Below are positions 8,469-16,436 of a stretch of 64,000 nt of DNA, in pieces. This stretch comes from Cryptosporangium aurantiacum (lineage in GTDB: Bacteria; Actinomycetota; Actinomycetes; Mycobacteriales; Cryptosporangiaceae). Where the stretch lies: NCBI RefSeq assembly GCF_900143005.1, contig NZ_FRCS01000003.1:372001-436000 (forward strand), in the 5' to 3' direction. The translations under genes and the position numbers were made by a program. The first letter of the stretch is position 1. The number at the start of each line of letters is the position of its first letter. The notes beneath the pieces were generated by a model, which was given only the letters and a program-made list of their open reading frames with translations, had not been told where the DNA came from and ran no database searches.

Positions 8469-10106
8469 ATGACCGCTCCGCCGCTGAACCCACGCGCCAG
8501 CCGCTCCGGCCTCCTGGGCAACCTCTCGGTGGGAGCGAAGGTGCTCTCCGCCGTCCTCGTGGTGGCGCTGATCGCGATGGTCACCGGCGCGGTCGCGTGG
8601 TACCGGCTCGGGACGCTCGACGACCAGGTGCAGGGCCTGAAGAGCAGCAACATCTCCCGGCTGAACAACCTGGTGAAGATCGAAGGAACGCTCAAAGCGT
8701 TGAACTCCAACATCCTTCTCTACAGCATCGCGGCACCGACCGCTGAAGCGAAGACCACCTATGAGACCGCGATCAAGGCGAACCAGGCGACCGTCGACAC
8801 GGCGGGCCAGGCCTATGCCGCTACCCCGGACTCCTCTTCTACCTGGAAGACCCAGGTGCAGACATTCAGCGCGGCGTGGACGAAATACAAGGCCATGCTC
8901 AACTACCGGCTGTTCGGCGACGCGCTGCCGTCCGGAATCACGATGGGGACGAGCTCGGCAGAAGTCTCCGCCGCGTTCAGCGAGGTCCAGACCGCGATGA
9001 ACGACGCGGTCGCGGCACTCGTCGCGCTGGAGAAAAAGCAGACCGACGCCGCCGCCGACAAGGCGCACGACGACGCCAACGGCGCGAAGACGACGATGCT
9101 GATCGTGCTCGTCATCGGCCTGATCATCGCCGTGTCGCTCGCCGTGTGGATCGGCCGCAGTATCGCCCGGCGCGTCGCCCGCGTCCGGGACGTGTTGGAC
9201 GGCGTCGCCGACGGTGACCTGACCCGGCACGCGCCGGTGGACTCCCGCGACGAGGTCGGCGTGATGGCCGCCGCCGTCAACCGGGCGACCGAGTCGATCC
9301 GCCAGACGGTCGCGGCGCTGGCCAGTTCGGCCCGGACGCTGGCCGACTCCTCCCAGCAGCTGTCGGTCTCGGCCGAGGCGATCGCCGGAAACGCGCGGGA
9401 GACTTCGAGCCAGACCGGTCTTCTCGCGCAGGCGTCCGAGGAGGTCTCGCGGAGCGTGTCGACGGTCGCGGCGGGTACCGAGGAGATGGGTTCGGCGATC
9501 CGGGAGATCTCCCAGTCGGCCAACGACGCCGCCGGAGTGGCATCCAAGGCCGTGGACGCGGCTGCGCAGACGAACGCGACCGTGGCCAAGCTGGGTGAGT
9601 CGTCGGTGGAGATCGGCAACGTCGTCAAGGTCATCACGTCGATCGCGGAACAGACGAACCTGCTGGCGCTCAACGCGACGATCGAGGCCGCCCGTGCCGG
9701 CGAGGCGGGCAAGGGCTTCGCGGTCGTCGCGAACGAGGTCAAGGACCTGGCTCAGGAGACCGCGAAGGCGACCGAGGACATCTCCAAGCGGGTCGAGGCG
9801 ATCCAGGCCGACACGGATTCCGCGGTGGCGGCGATCGAGCAGATCTCCGGCATCATCGCCCAGATCAACGACTACCAGATGACGATCGCCTCGGCCGTCG
9901 AGGAGCAGACCGCCACCACGAACGAGATGAGCCGGTCGATCGCCGAAGCCTCGACCGGTTCCTCCAGCATCGCCGACAACATCTCCGGTGTGGCGGCCGC
10001 CGCGCAGACCACGACGGCGACCGTCTCCACGACTCAGCAGTCGGCCGAGGAGCTCGCGCGGATGTCGGCCGACCTGCAGGCCCTGGTCAGCCGCTTCCGG
10101 GTGTAG
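8469..10106 (+). CDS. Methyl-accepting chemotaxis protein
   Basis: A 545-residue transmembrane receptor. Membrane segment 1 is at about residues 24-45 and segment 2 at 208-230; the 160 residues between form an extracytoplasmic helical sensor of the four-helix-bundle type. A HAMP domain follows (about 231-283), then a long coiled-coil signalling domain with the conserved hairpin tip at about 391-420 ([20 protein letters not shown], then [15 protein letters not shown]) that contacts CheA/CheW. There is no C-terminal pentapeptide tether for CheR/CheB; the chain ends at VSRFRV. No other chemotaxis gene is in the window, so it is an orphan receptor placed beside catabolic genes, possibly to sense their substrate. 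That last link is inference. Confidence 0.95.
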   Translation: MTAPPLNPRASRSGLLGNLSVGAKVLSAVLVVALIAMVTGAVAWYRLGTLDDQVQGLKSSNISRLNNLVKIEGTLKALNSNILLYSIAAPTAEAKTTYETAIKANQATVDTAGQAYAATPDSSSTWKTQVQTFSAAWTKYKAMLNYRLFGDALPSGITMGTSSAEVSAAFSEVQTAMNDAVAALVALEKKQTDAAADKAHDDANGAKTTMLIVLVIGLIIAVSLAVWIGRSIARRVARVRDVLDGVADGDLTRHAPVDSRDEVGVMAAAVNRATESIRQTVAALASSARTLADSSQQLSVSAEAIAGNARETSSQTGLLAQASEEVSRSVSTVAAGTEEMGSAIREISQSANDAAGVASKAVDAAAQTNATVAKLGESSVEIGNVVKVITSIAEQTNLLALNATIEAARAGEAGKGFAVVANEVKDLAQETAKATEDISKRVEAIQADTDSAVAAIEQISGIIAQINDYQMTIASAVEEQTATTNEMSRSIAEASTGSSSIADNISGVAAAAQTTTATVSTTQQSAEELARMSADLQALVSRFRV

Positions 10107-10140
10107 AACCGACGGACATCCACCACCGCTGACCCCCGGC

Positions 10141-11142
10141 TCAGGCTCCGTCCTTGCGCAGCAGCGGCAGGATTTGTTCGCCGTAGAGCTTCAGGAAGCG
10201 GGCCTGGTCCGGGCCCGGGGCGTGAAAGACCAGGTGGGTGAACCCCAGGTCGATGTAGCGCTTGATCGCCGCGACGTGCTCCTCCGGCTCGTCCGAGACG
10301 ATGAACCGGGACGCGGTGCGCTCGGTGGGCAGCGCGTCGGCCAGCCGCTGCATCTCGATCGGGTCCTCGACGTCGCTCTTCTCCTCCGGCTTCAGAGCCA
10401 GCGCGCCCCAGAACCGCGTGTCCTCCAGTGCCTTGGCCCTGTCCGGGTCGAAGGACACCTTGACCTCAATCATCAGGTCCAGATCCTGGACGCTCCGGCC
10501 GGCCTTCTCCGCACCCTCGCGCAGCGCCGGAATCAGCGTGTCGGTGTAGAGCTCCGGAACCTTACCGGACGTCGTGATGTACCCGTCGCCGATCCGTCCG
10601 GCCATCCGGGTGGCCGCCGGACCCGACCCCGCCACGTACAGCGGCACCGGCTGCTCGGGCTTGTCGTAGATCGTGGCCTTCTCCAGATTCCAGAACCGGC
10701 CCTGATAATCGACGCGGTCCTCGGCCCAGAGCAGCTTGATGATCTCGATGGCTTCCTTCAGCCGGGCGAAGCGCTCCTTGTTGTCCGGCCACTCCACACC
10801 CAGCGGAACCTCGTTCATCGACTCCCCCGAGCCGACCCCGAGAATCACCCGACCCGGATAGAGCAGCCCGAGCGTCGCGAAGACCTGCGCGACCAGACCC
10901 GGGTGATACCGGAACGTCGGGGTCAGCACGCTGGTGCCCATCTGCACCCGCTCGGTACTCGCGCCCAGCGCCCCCAGCCACGCCAACGCGTTCGGCGCGT
11001 GACCACCGTCGTGCCGCCACGGCTGCAGATGATCACTCACCCACACCGAGTCGAACCCCACCTGCTCGGCCAGCACGCCGTAGTCGAGCAACTCACGCGG
11101 ACCGAACTGCTCCGCGGACGCCTTGTACCCGAACTTCAACAC
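10141..11142 (-). CDS. fgd: F420-dependent glucose-6-phosphate dehydrogenase
   Basis: The 333-residue sequence is strikingly like mycobacterial FGD1: it starts with GYKASAEQF and carries SDHLQPWRH, GTSVLTPTFRY, LGVGSGES and LVFHAPG. Residues equivalent to the catalytic His40, Trp44 and Glu109 of the Mycobacterium enzyme are His38, Trp42 and Glu107 here; Glu11 also matches. It oxidises glucose-6-phosphate to 6-phosphogluconolactone and so supplies reduced F420 in the cytoplasm, which the F420-type oxidoreductases at 11888 and 32736 could use. The gene follows a TetR gene with a 41-bp gap on the same strand. Convergent to the chemotaxis gene with only 34 bp between and no clear hairpin. Confidence 0.93.
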   Translation of the reverse strand: MLKFGYKASAEQFGPRELLDYGVLAEQVGFDSVWVSDHLQPWRHDGGHAPNALAWLGALGASTERVQMGTSVLTPTFRYHPGLVAQVFATLGLLYPGRVILGVGSGESMNEVPLGVEWPDNKERFARLKEAIEIIKLLWAEDRVDYQGRFWNLEKATIYDKPEQPVPLYVAGSGPAATRMAGRIGDGYITTSGKVPELYTDTLIPALREGAEKAGRSVQDLDLMIEVKVSFDPDRAKALEDTRFWGALALKPEEKSDVEDPIEMQRLADALPTERTASRFIVSDEPEEHVAAIKRYIDLGFTHLVFHAPGPDQARFLKLYGEQILPLLRKDGA

Positions 11143-11183
11143 ACGAGTCCCCTTTCACAGAGGCCCAGAGATGGACGCCCGGT

Positions 11184-11828
11184 CTACTGGCGGGCGAGAA
11201 GGTCCCGCAGCCCGTCCAGGACGACGTCCATAGCGAAATCGTGCAGATCCGACCGGTGGAGGTCGGCCCACACGTCCTCAACGACCCGCAACGCGGGCCA
11301 CTGCGCACGTTCCTCCGAGCGGTCGCTGCCGCGATCCGCGTCCTGCAGACGACGTTCGAACGCCACGCGGCTCATCCCGTAGGCGTGCAGGATGCTGAAC
11401 GCCTGGGCCGCGTTCCGCGGTGTGAACCCACCGTCCAGCAGGATCCGCAGGTAGCCGTCCATGAGCCGCAACCCGTGCGTGGTCGGCGGCCGCTCGAAGA
11501 CGAGCAGGTCGAGGCCGGCCCAGGGCTCCAGCGCCGCGGCCGAGCGGCCCTGCAACTCGCGGACGCGTGCGTCCCACGGCCCGAACTCGGGCGGCGGGAT
11601 CTCCACCGCCTCCAACCGGCTGTCGATGACGAGATCGAGCAGCGCGTTCTTGTTCGGCACGTGGTAGTACGCCGCCATCGGCGAAGTGCCCAACTCGTCC
11701 GCCAGCGACCGCATCGTCAGCGCCGAGAAGCCCTTGCTGACGCCGACGCGGAGGGCGGCGGCGACGATCTGCTCGATGCCGAGCGCGTGCGGCTCCGCCG
11801 GTGCCGAAGGACGGGACGGACGTGCCAC
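11184..11828 (-). CDS. TetR-family regulator with TetR_C-type effector domain
   Basis: A 214-residue regulator. The helix-turn-helix lies at about residues 20-60 (ALRVGVSKGFSALTMRSLADELGTSPMAAYYHVPNKNALLD). The rest matches the tetracycline-repressor-like C-terminal class, ending in ADLHRSDLHDFAMDVVLDGL. The GTG at 11828 is chosen because GAGGAGGG lies just upstream; the longer frame above it is antisense to the next gene. It sits between an F420-type oxidoreductase and fgd on the same strand, so it may control F420-linked reduction. A decayed copy of its 3' end is found at 873-1070. Confidence 0.87.
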   Translation of the reverse strand: MARPSRPSAPAEPHALGIEQIVAAALRVGVSKGFSALTMRSLADELGTSPMAAYYHVPNKNALLDLVIDSRLEAVEIPPPEFGPWDARVRELQGRSAAALEPWAGLDLLVFERPPTTHGLRLMDGYLRILLDGGFTPRNAAQAFSILHAYGMSRVAFERRLQDADRGSDRSEERAQWPALRVVEDVWADLHRSDLHDFAMDVVLDGLRDLLARQ

Positions 11829-11887
11829 CCATGCCCTCCTCGCTCCGTGCCGTGCGGCTGCCTCTTCCACCTTAGGATGCGTCGCGC

Positions 11888-12907
11888 TCACGGCGACGCG
11901 GCGCGGGCTGCGGCCAGGAATTCCGGCCAGACGTCCGCGTCGACTTTGTACGGCGCGTACGCAGTGGCCCGGTCGACGAAACCGCCGAACTTCTCGGCGA
12001 AGGCCCGGCCGGCGTCGGCAGGCGACCCGACGACGGCGAAGGCCGCCAGCATCGTGTCGTCGATGAGACCGGTCATGTCGTCCCACCTGCCCTGCTTGGA
12101 CAGGGTGGTCAGCTCCGGCTGGACGTCGCCCCAGCCGTGCAGATCCAGCACCGGGCGGTAGGCGGGGGTCGAGGCGTAGAACGCGATCTGCTTCTTCGTG
12201 CCCGCGATCGCGGTCGCCAGTTCGGCCTCGTCGCGACCGATCGCGACGAACGACGGCCCGGAAACGCTGAACCCGTCCAGGCCATCGCGGCCGGCCGCGG
12301 CCCGGCCACGAAGCAGCGCGGGCCGGGTGACCTCGTCCACGTAGCGGCTGGTCGTGAACGCGTGCAGGAAGAACCCGTCGCCCACTTCACCCGCGACCGC
12401 AGTCATCAGCTCTCCGACCCCCGCCAGGTAGACCGGCGGCGGTCCCCACTGGTGCGGGGCCGGGGAGAACATCGGTGTCATCAGCGTGTGGGAGTAGAAC
12501 TCGCCTTGGTAGTCGAGCCGGGTCCCCTCATGCCAAGTGGCCCAGATCGCTCGCAGTGCCAGCACGAACTCCCGCATGCGGGCCGCCGGGTGCGACCACG
12601 GCATCGAGAACCGCCGCTCGATGTGCGCCTTGATCTGTGAGCCGAGGCCGAGGACGAACCGGCCCCGGCTGTAGCGGGCCAGATCGTAGGCCGAGTTGGC
12701 CAGCGTCGTCGGTGTCCGGGCGAACGCGATCGCCACTGAGGTTCCGATCGCGACCCGCTCGGTCGCGTCGATCGCGCGCAGCGCCATCAGGAACGGGTCG
12801 TGGGCGAGCTCCCCCATCCACAGACCGTCGCAGCCCTCGGCCTCCAACGCGCGCGCGACCGACGGCGTCAGGTCGGGCTCGGGCGGCAGAGTCGCGTCGA
12901 ATCGCAT
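11888..12907 (-). CDS. F420-type LLM oxidoreductase (TIGR03617-like)
   Basis: A 339-residue luciferase-like TIM barrel starting at ATG 12907, which follows GAAGGAG. The sequence begins MRFDATLPPEPD and has LALYDLARYS-like barrel strands, GRFVLGLGSQIKAHIERRF and PPPVYLAGVG, all typical of the F420-dependent LLM subgroup with this signature. It would reduce or oxidise an unidentified substrate with F420. A same-fold protein is at 32736. Fgd (10141), two genes downstream, can supply reduced F420. The thioesterase gene ends 44 bp upstream on the same strand. Confidence 0.85.
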   Translation of the reverse strand: MRFDATLPPEPDLTPSVARALEAEGCDGLWMGELAHDPFLMALRAIDATERVAIGTSVAIAFARTPTTLANSAYDLARYSRGRFVLGLGSQIKAHIERRFSMPWSHPAARMREFVLALRAIWATWHEGTRLDYQGEFYSHTLMTPMFSPAPHQWGPPPVYLAGVGELMTAVAGEVGDGFFLHAFTTSRYVDEVTRPALLRGRAAAGRDGLDGFSVSGPSFVAIGRDEAELATAIAGTKKQIAFYASTPAYRPVLDLHGWGDVQPELTTLSKQGRWDDMTGLIDDTMLAAFAVVGSPADAGRAFAEKFGGFVDRATAYAPYKVDADVWPEFLAAARAASP

Positions 12908-12951
12908 GGTTCTCCTTCGAGCCGAAGCCGCTCGTTGCATCTCGGCCTGCG

Positions 12952-13419
12952 TCACACGGCGGGCTGCGGCACCGCCGCGGCGAAGCGGACGGTTTCGAGA
13001 AGCCTCCGACGCTCTTCGGGCAACGCCGTCGGACCGGCGTGATCCATGTTGACCTGCACCGTGTCGCACAGCCCCAGGCACTCGTCGCCCTGGAACAGGC
13101 CGCTGTTGAGGACGATCGACGAGCGGCCGATCCGGCCGACCCCGACGCCGATCCGGTACGCGCCCGGGTAGGCGACCTCGGCCAGATACGTGACCCGGAC
13201 CTCGGCGACGAGAAAGTGGTACTCCCCGCTGCGCAGAGCGATCTCGACGCCGAACAGCGAGCGGAGGAACGCGACCCGGGCGTCCTCGTGGAAGCGGGCG
13301 ATCGCCACGTTGTTGACGTGCTGGAAGCTGTCCATGTCGCCGTACCTGGCGTGGATCTCGTGCTGGAACGGGTAGCGCCAAACCTCCCGACGCTCGGACG
13401 CGTGCCGTTGTTCGCTCAT
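12952..13419 (-). CDS. Acyl-CoA thioesterase, hotdog fold (4HBT type)
   Basis: A 155-residue single hotdog protein. The motif ARYGDMDSFQHVNN near residue 25 contains the Asp of the 4-hydroxybenzoyl-CoA thioesterase/YbgC class, and the central strand region reads EVRVTYLAEVAYPGAYRIGVGV. It would hydrolyse an acyl-CoA to free acid and CoA, releasing blocked intermediates. It heads the same-strand series thioesterase, LLM oxidoreductase, TetR, fgd, with a palindromic TAGTGCACTA at 13458-13467 upstream of its start. Confidence 0.87.
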   Translation of the reverse strand: MSEQRHASERREVWRYPFQHEIHARYGDMDSFQHVNNVAIARFHEDARVAFLRSLFGVEIALRSGEYHFLVAEVRVTYLAEVAYPGAYRIGVGVGRIGRSSIVLNSGLFQGDECLGLCDTVQVNMDHAGPTALPEERRRLLETVRFAAAVPQPAV

Positions 13420-13457
13420 CAGCCCTCTTCCCCGGTTGACGCCCTCGCCCGTGAAGA

Positions 13458-13467
13458 TAGTGCACTA
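13458..13467. promoter_or_regulatory. Palindrome TAGTGCACTA upstream of the thioesterase gene
   Basis: A perfect 10-bp palindrome followed by GGTAGCTTT, about 39 bp upstream of the thioesterase start. The same palindrome, also followed by TAGCTTT, occurs at 51254-51263. It is a candidate operator; the binding protein is unknown. Confidence 0.4.
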
Positions 13468-13517
13468 AGGTAGCTTTCTCTCCTCGATGCTGGTGTGACC
13501 TGCGGCATGCGAGCCGG

Positions 13518-14489
13518 TCACGCCCCCTCCCGCACGAGGACCGCCTTTCCGAGGATCTCGCCGGCGCCCAGCTTCCGCAGCGCGTCCGCGCCCGCCGCCA
13601 TCGGAACGATGATCGGAGGCGGCGGACGAAGGCCGGCCCGGACCAGATCCGCGACCGCACCGGCTACGGCCCGGAGCGCATCGGGATCAGCCCGGACCAG
13701 TTCACCCCATCCGGCCCCCACCACGCTGACGTTGCGGAACAAGAGACGGTTGACCTTGACCGTGGGGATCGCACCGCCGGCGAATCCCAGCACCACCAAG
13801 CGCCCTTCGGGCGCCAGCACGCGAACCGCCTCGTCGAACGCCGCGCCGCCGACCGGATCGACGACGAGGTCGACGCCCCGTCCGCCGGTGAGTTCCTTGA
13901 CCTTCGCCGCCCACCCGGTCCGGAGCCGGACGACGTCGTCCGCCCCGATCCCGCGGAGGAAATCGTCGGCACCGTCGCGGTGCACGACGGCGATCACACG
14001 ATGGCCGAGAGCACGGGCGACCTGGATCGCCGCGGTGCCCACCCCACCCGCCGCGCCGAGCACGAGCACCGTCTCCCCGACTTCGATCCGGCCGCGCCGG
14101 ACGAGCGCGAAGTGGGCCGTGTAGTAGTTCGTCGGAAGCGCGGCGCCCTCGACGAAGCTCAGCTCCGGTGGCAGTGGCCAGACCCACGCCGGGTCGGCGA
14201 CGGCCGACTCGGCGTAACCCCCGAACGGCGTGGCCGCGCACACCCGGTCACCGGGTCGCCATGGCGATCCGGCTGGCGCGCTCACCACGACGCCGGCCAC
14301 TTCCGAGCCGGGAACGAAGGGGGCCTCGGCCTTCAGCTGATACCGGCCCTGGGTGAGTAGAAGATCCGGATAGCTGATCCCCGCGGCTCGGACATCGATC
14401 ACTACCCGTGTCGACGAAACGGGGGCCGCCACCTCGCTCCAGCGCAGTGCGTCCGGGCCGTCGAGCGCGGTGAGCACCAGCGCCCTCAT
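13518..14489 (-). CDS. Quinone-reductase-like zinc-independent oxidoreductase (MDR)
   Basis: A 323-residue medium-chain oxidoreductase of the NADPH:quinone reductase class. It has no catalytic zinc ligands; the cofactor motif is GAAGGVGTAAIQVA, preceded by ALPTNYYTAHFAL. Such enzymes reduce quinones or enoyl groups, so it could act as an enoyl-CoA or enone reductase in the surrounding pathway. The start is ATG 14489; the much longer open frame upstream runs antisense through the crotonase gene. It is divergent from that gene across a 103-bp gap holding a repeated TAGTTYACT element. Confidence 0.87.
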   Translation of the reverse strand: MRALVLTALDGPDALRWSEVAAPVSSTRVVIDVRAAGISYPDLLLTQGRYQLKAEAPFVPGSEVAGVVVSAPAGSPWRPGDRVCAATPFGGYAESAVADPAWVWPLPPELSFVEGAALPTNYYTAHFALVRRGRIEVGETVLVLGAAGGVGTAAIQVARALGHRVIAVVHRDGADDFLRGIGADDVVRLRTGWAAKVKELTGGRGVDLVVDPVGGAAFDEAVRVLAPEGRLVVLGFAGGAIPTVKVNRLLFRNVSVVGAGWGELVRADPDALRAVAGAVADLVRAGLRPPPPIIVPMAAGADALRKLGAGEILGKAVLVREGA

Positions 14490-14532
14490 CGGAGCATCCG
14501 CTTCTTGCCGCCCAGCAACCCAACTAGGTAAA

Positions 14533-14558
14533 GATAGTTCACTCAGATAGTTTACTTC
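14533..14558. promoter_or_regulatory. Tandem operator-like repeat GATAGTTCACT / GATAGTTTACT
   Basis: Two copies with a 13-bp period (14533-14543 and 14546-14556) lie between the divergent genes at 14489 and 14593. The second contains TAGTTTACT, a 9-mer that recurs in other promoter gaps of the window. The A+T content stands out from the surroundings. Confidence 0.5.
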
Positions 14559-14592
14559 GCAGACACAGTCCACGCGGCGAAAGGGCCCGACC

Positions 14593-15357
14593 ATGAGCGA
14601 CGAAGTCCAGGTGGAGTATGCCGACGGCGTGGTGGTCATCACGATCAACCGGCCGCAAGCCCGGAACGCGATCAACCACGCGGTCTCTGCCGGGGTGGCG
14701 GCCGCGCTCGACGAGTTGGACGCTCGTGCCGACCTGACGTTGGGCATCATCACCGGCGCCGGCGGCAGCTTCTGCTCCGGCATGGACCTCAAGGCGTTCC
14801 TGGCCGGGGAGGACGTCACGGTCGACGGCCGGGGGCTGGGCGGATTGACCCAGGCGCCACCACGGAAGCCGCTGATCGCCGCGGTCGAGGGCTGGGCACT
14901 GGCCGGCGGCTGCGAAATCGCGCTGGCTTGCGATCTGATCGTCGCCGCCGAGGATGCCAAGTTCGGCATCCCTGAGGTCAAGCGTGGGCTCGTGGCCGGT
15001 GCCGGCGGGCTCATCCGGCTCCCCCGCCGCATTCCCTCGGCGATCGCGATGGAGCTGGCCCTGACCGGTGACCCGCTCGCCGCACCGGACGCCCACCGCC
15101 TCGGTTTGGTCAACGCGCTCACCCCGTCGGGCGGCGCGCTGGACGGAGCGAAGGCCCTCGCCGCCCGGATCACTTCCAATGGTCCGCTGGCGGTCGCGAC
15201 CACCAAACAGATCATCGTGCGCTCCGCGGACTGGACGACCGAGAGTCAGTGGGACCAGCAGTGGTCGCTGGTGGAGCCGGTTCTCCACTCGGCGGACGCC
15301 AAGGAAGGCGCGCTCGCCTTCGCGGAGAAGCGCGCGCCGGTCTGGACCGGCCGCTGA
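14593..15357 (+). CDS. Enoyl-CoA hydratase/isomerase (crotonase)
   Basis: A 254-residue crotonase. Oxyanion-hole segments are FCSGMDLKAF and EGWALAGGCE, and both glutamates used by true hydratases are present (GGCEIALACD and GIPEVKRGLVAGAGG). It should hydrate a trans-2-enoyl-CoA. A close relative is encoded at 44672-45454, with the same GxPEVKRGL and EKRAPxW ending, so these two may act on related substrates. The gene is divergent from the quinone-reductase-like gene and probably shares its control site. Confidence 0.9.
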   Translation: MSDEVQVEYADGVVVITINRPQARNAINHAVSAGVAAALDELDARADLTLGIITGAGGSFCSGMDLKAFLAGEDVTVDGRGLGGLTQAPPRKPLIAAVEGWALAGGCEIALACDLIVAAEDAKFGIPEVKRGLVAGAGGLIRLPRRIPSAIAMELALTGDPLAAPDAHRLGLVNALTPSGGALDGAKALAARITSNGPLAVATTKQIIVRSADWTTESQWDQQWSLVEPVLHSADAKEGALAFAEKRAPVWTGR

Positions 15358-15364
15358 CGTCGGC

Positions 15365-15396
15365 GTGCGGGAGCGGGCCGGGACCCGCTTCCGCAC
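15365..15396. terminator. Hairpin between convergent crotonase genes
   Basis: A 13-bp stem with one G-T pair (15365-15377 and 15384-15396) lies between genes ending at 15357 and 15410. Confidence 0.55.
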
Positions 15397-15409
15397 GGCC
15401 GTCAGCCGG

Positions 15410-16180
15410 TCAGCGGAATCGTGCGGTCCGCTCACGGAAGTCCGGGCCGGTGAGCAGCGTGCCCTGCACGGCGCCCAGCGTGGCGAGTTCCTCCGTGAGG
15501 CCGGCCTGCGCAGCCCGGCGGAGACTCGCCTTGCTGCGAGCCACCGCGGTCGCTGGAAGGGACACCACTCGATCGGTCACCTCCGCGACCGCGCCGGGCA
15601 GCGCGTCTGGTTCGACCACCCGGTTCACCAGGCCCCAGTCGGACGCGGTCACGGCGTCGATGGTGTGTCCCAGCAGCACCAACTCGTGTGCCCGGCTCGA
15701 CCCGATGCTCCGCGTCAGCAGATGCGCGCCGCCCATCCCCGGAACGAGACCGACGCCGATCCAGGAGCTGGCGAACGTCGAGCGGCCGGTGGCCACCCGC
15801 AGATCACAGCAGAGCGCGAGATCCAGGCCGGCGCCGAGTGCCGCGCCGTCGATCGCCGCGATCACCGGGTACGGCACGGTGCTCAGCGCGCTCACCAGAC
15901 GGTGGAACTGCGTGTACACGACCTCGTTGACCGCGATCGGTCCCTCGTCGGCGACGGCCCCGAGATCGACGAGATCCCCGCCCGCACAGAACACCGGCGG
16001 GCCACCGGCGATCACGGCCGCGCGGACACCCTGCGCGCCCGCCGCCAACAGTCGATCGGCGAGCGCGGACACGAGCGCGACGGTCAGCGCGTTGCGTCGC
16101 GCCGGCCGGTCGATCGTGAACTCGACCACGTGTCCGCGCCGCTGTTCCCGTAACCCGCTCTCGGTTGCCGCATCGCTCAC
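15410..16180 (-). CDS. Crotonase-family protein lacking hydratase glutamates
   Basis: A 256-residue crotonase fold with the oxyanion-hole motifs FCAGGDL and GAALGAGLDLAL. At the position of the first catalytic Glu there is Asp/Leu (GAGLDLALCCD) and at the second there is no Glu (SSWIGVGLVPGMGG), so a simple hydratase reaction is doubtful; an isomerase or hydrolase role is more likely. It is divergent from the CoA-transferase gene at 16437 across a 256-bp gap with the TAGTTTACT element. Start ATG 16180. Confidence 0.85.
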   Translation of the reverse strand: MSDAATESGLREQRRGHVVEFTIDRPARRNALTVALVSALADRLLAAGAQGVRAAVIAGGPPVFCAGGDLVDLGAVADEGPIAVNEVVYTQFHRLVSALSTVPYPVIAAIDGAALGAGLDLALCCDLRVATGRSTFASSWIGVGLVPGMGGAHLLTRSIGSSRAHELVLLGHTIDAVTASDWGLVNRVVEPDALPGAVAEVTDRVVSLPATAVARSKASLRRAAQAGLTEELATLGAVQGTLLTGPDFRERTARFR

Positions 16181-16237
16181 CGATCGCTCCCTTCGGTTCT
16201 CGTGCGCTCACTCCAGCACTCTCGATGCTAGATGTCT

Positions 16238-16246
16238 TAGTTTACT
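16238..16246. promoter_or_regulatory. TAGTTTACT element
   Basis: One copy of the recurring element, 58 bp upstream of the crotonase start on the minus strand, in an A+T-rich patch. A second A+T-rich patch (about 16335-16363) lies nearer the CoA-transferase start. Confidence 0.4.
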
Positions 16247-16436
16247 ATGTTGGTCATTCGTGATGTTTAGGTGACGTCGACCCTCGTCGAGCAGGGATGG
16301 CTTCGGAGCTGCGGCGACGCTTCGTCCGCGACCAAAACGAAGCTAAAGAATCTAGACTCTTGACCGCTTGCTGCGAGCCACATCACACTACGGGGACCCG
16401 CGGAACGACGACGTTTCATCCACGTGGAGGTGGACG

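Noticed and set aside
14490-15215. N-terminal extension of the quinone-reductase-like gene
   Set aside because: It runs antisense through the crotonase gene and the A+T-rich promoter gap; the family start is at 14489.
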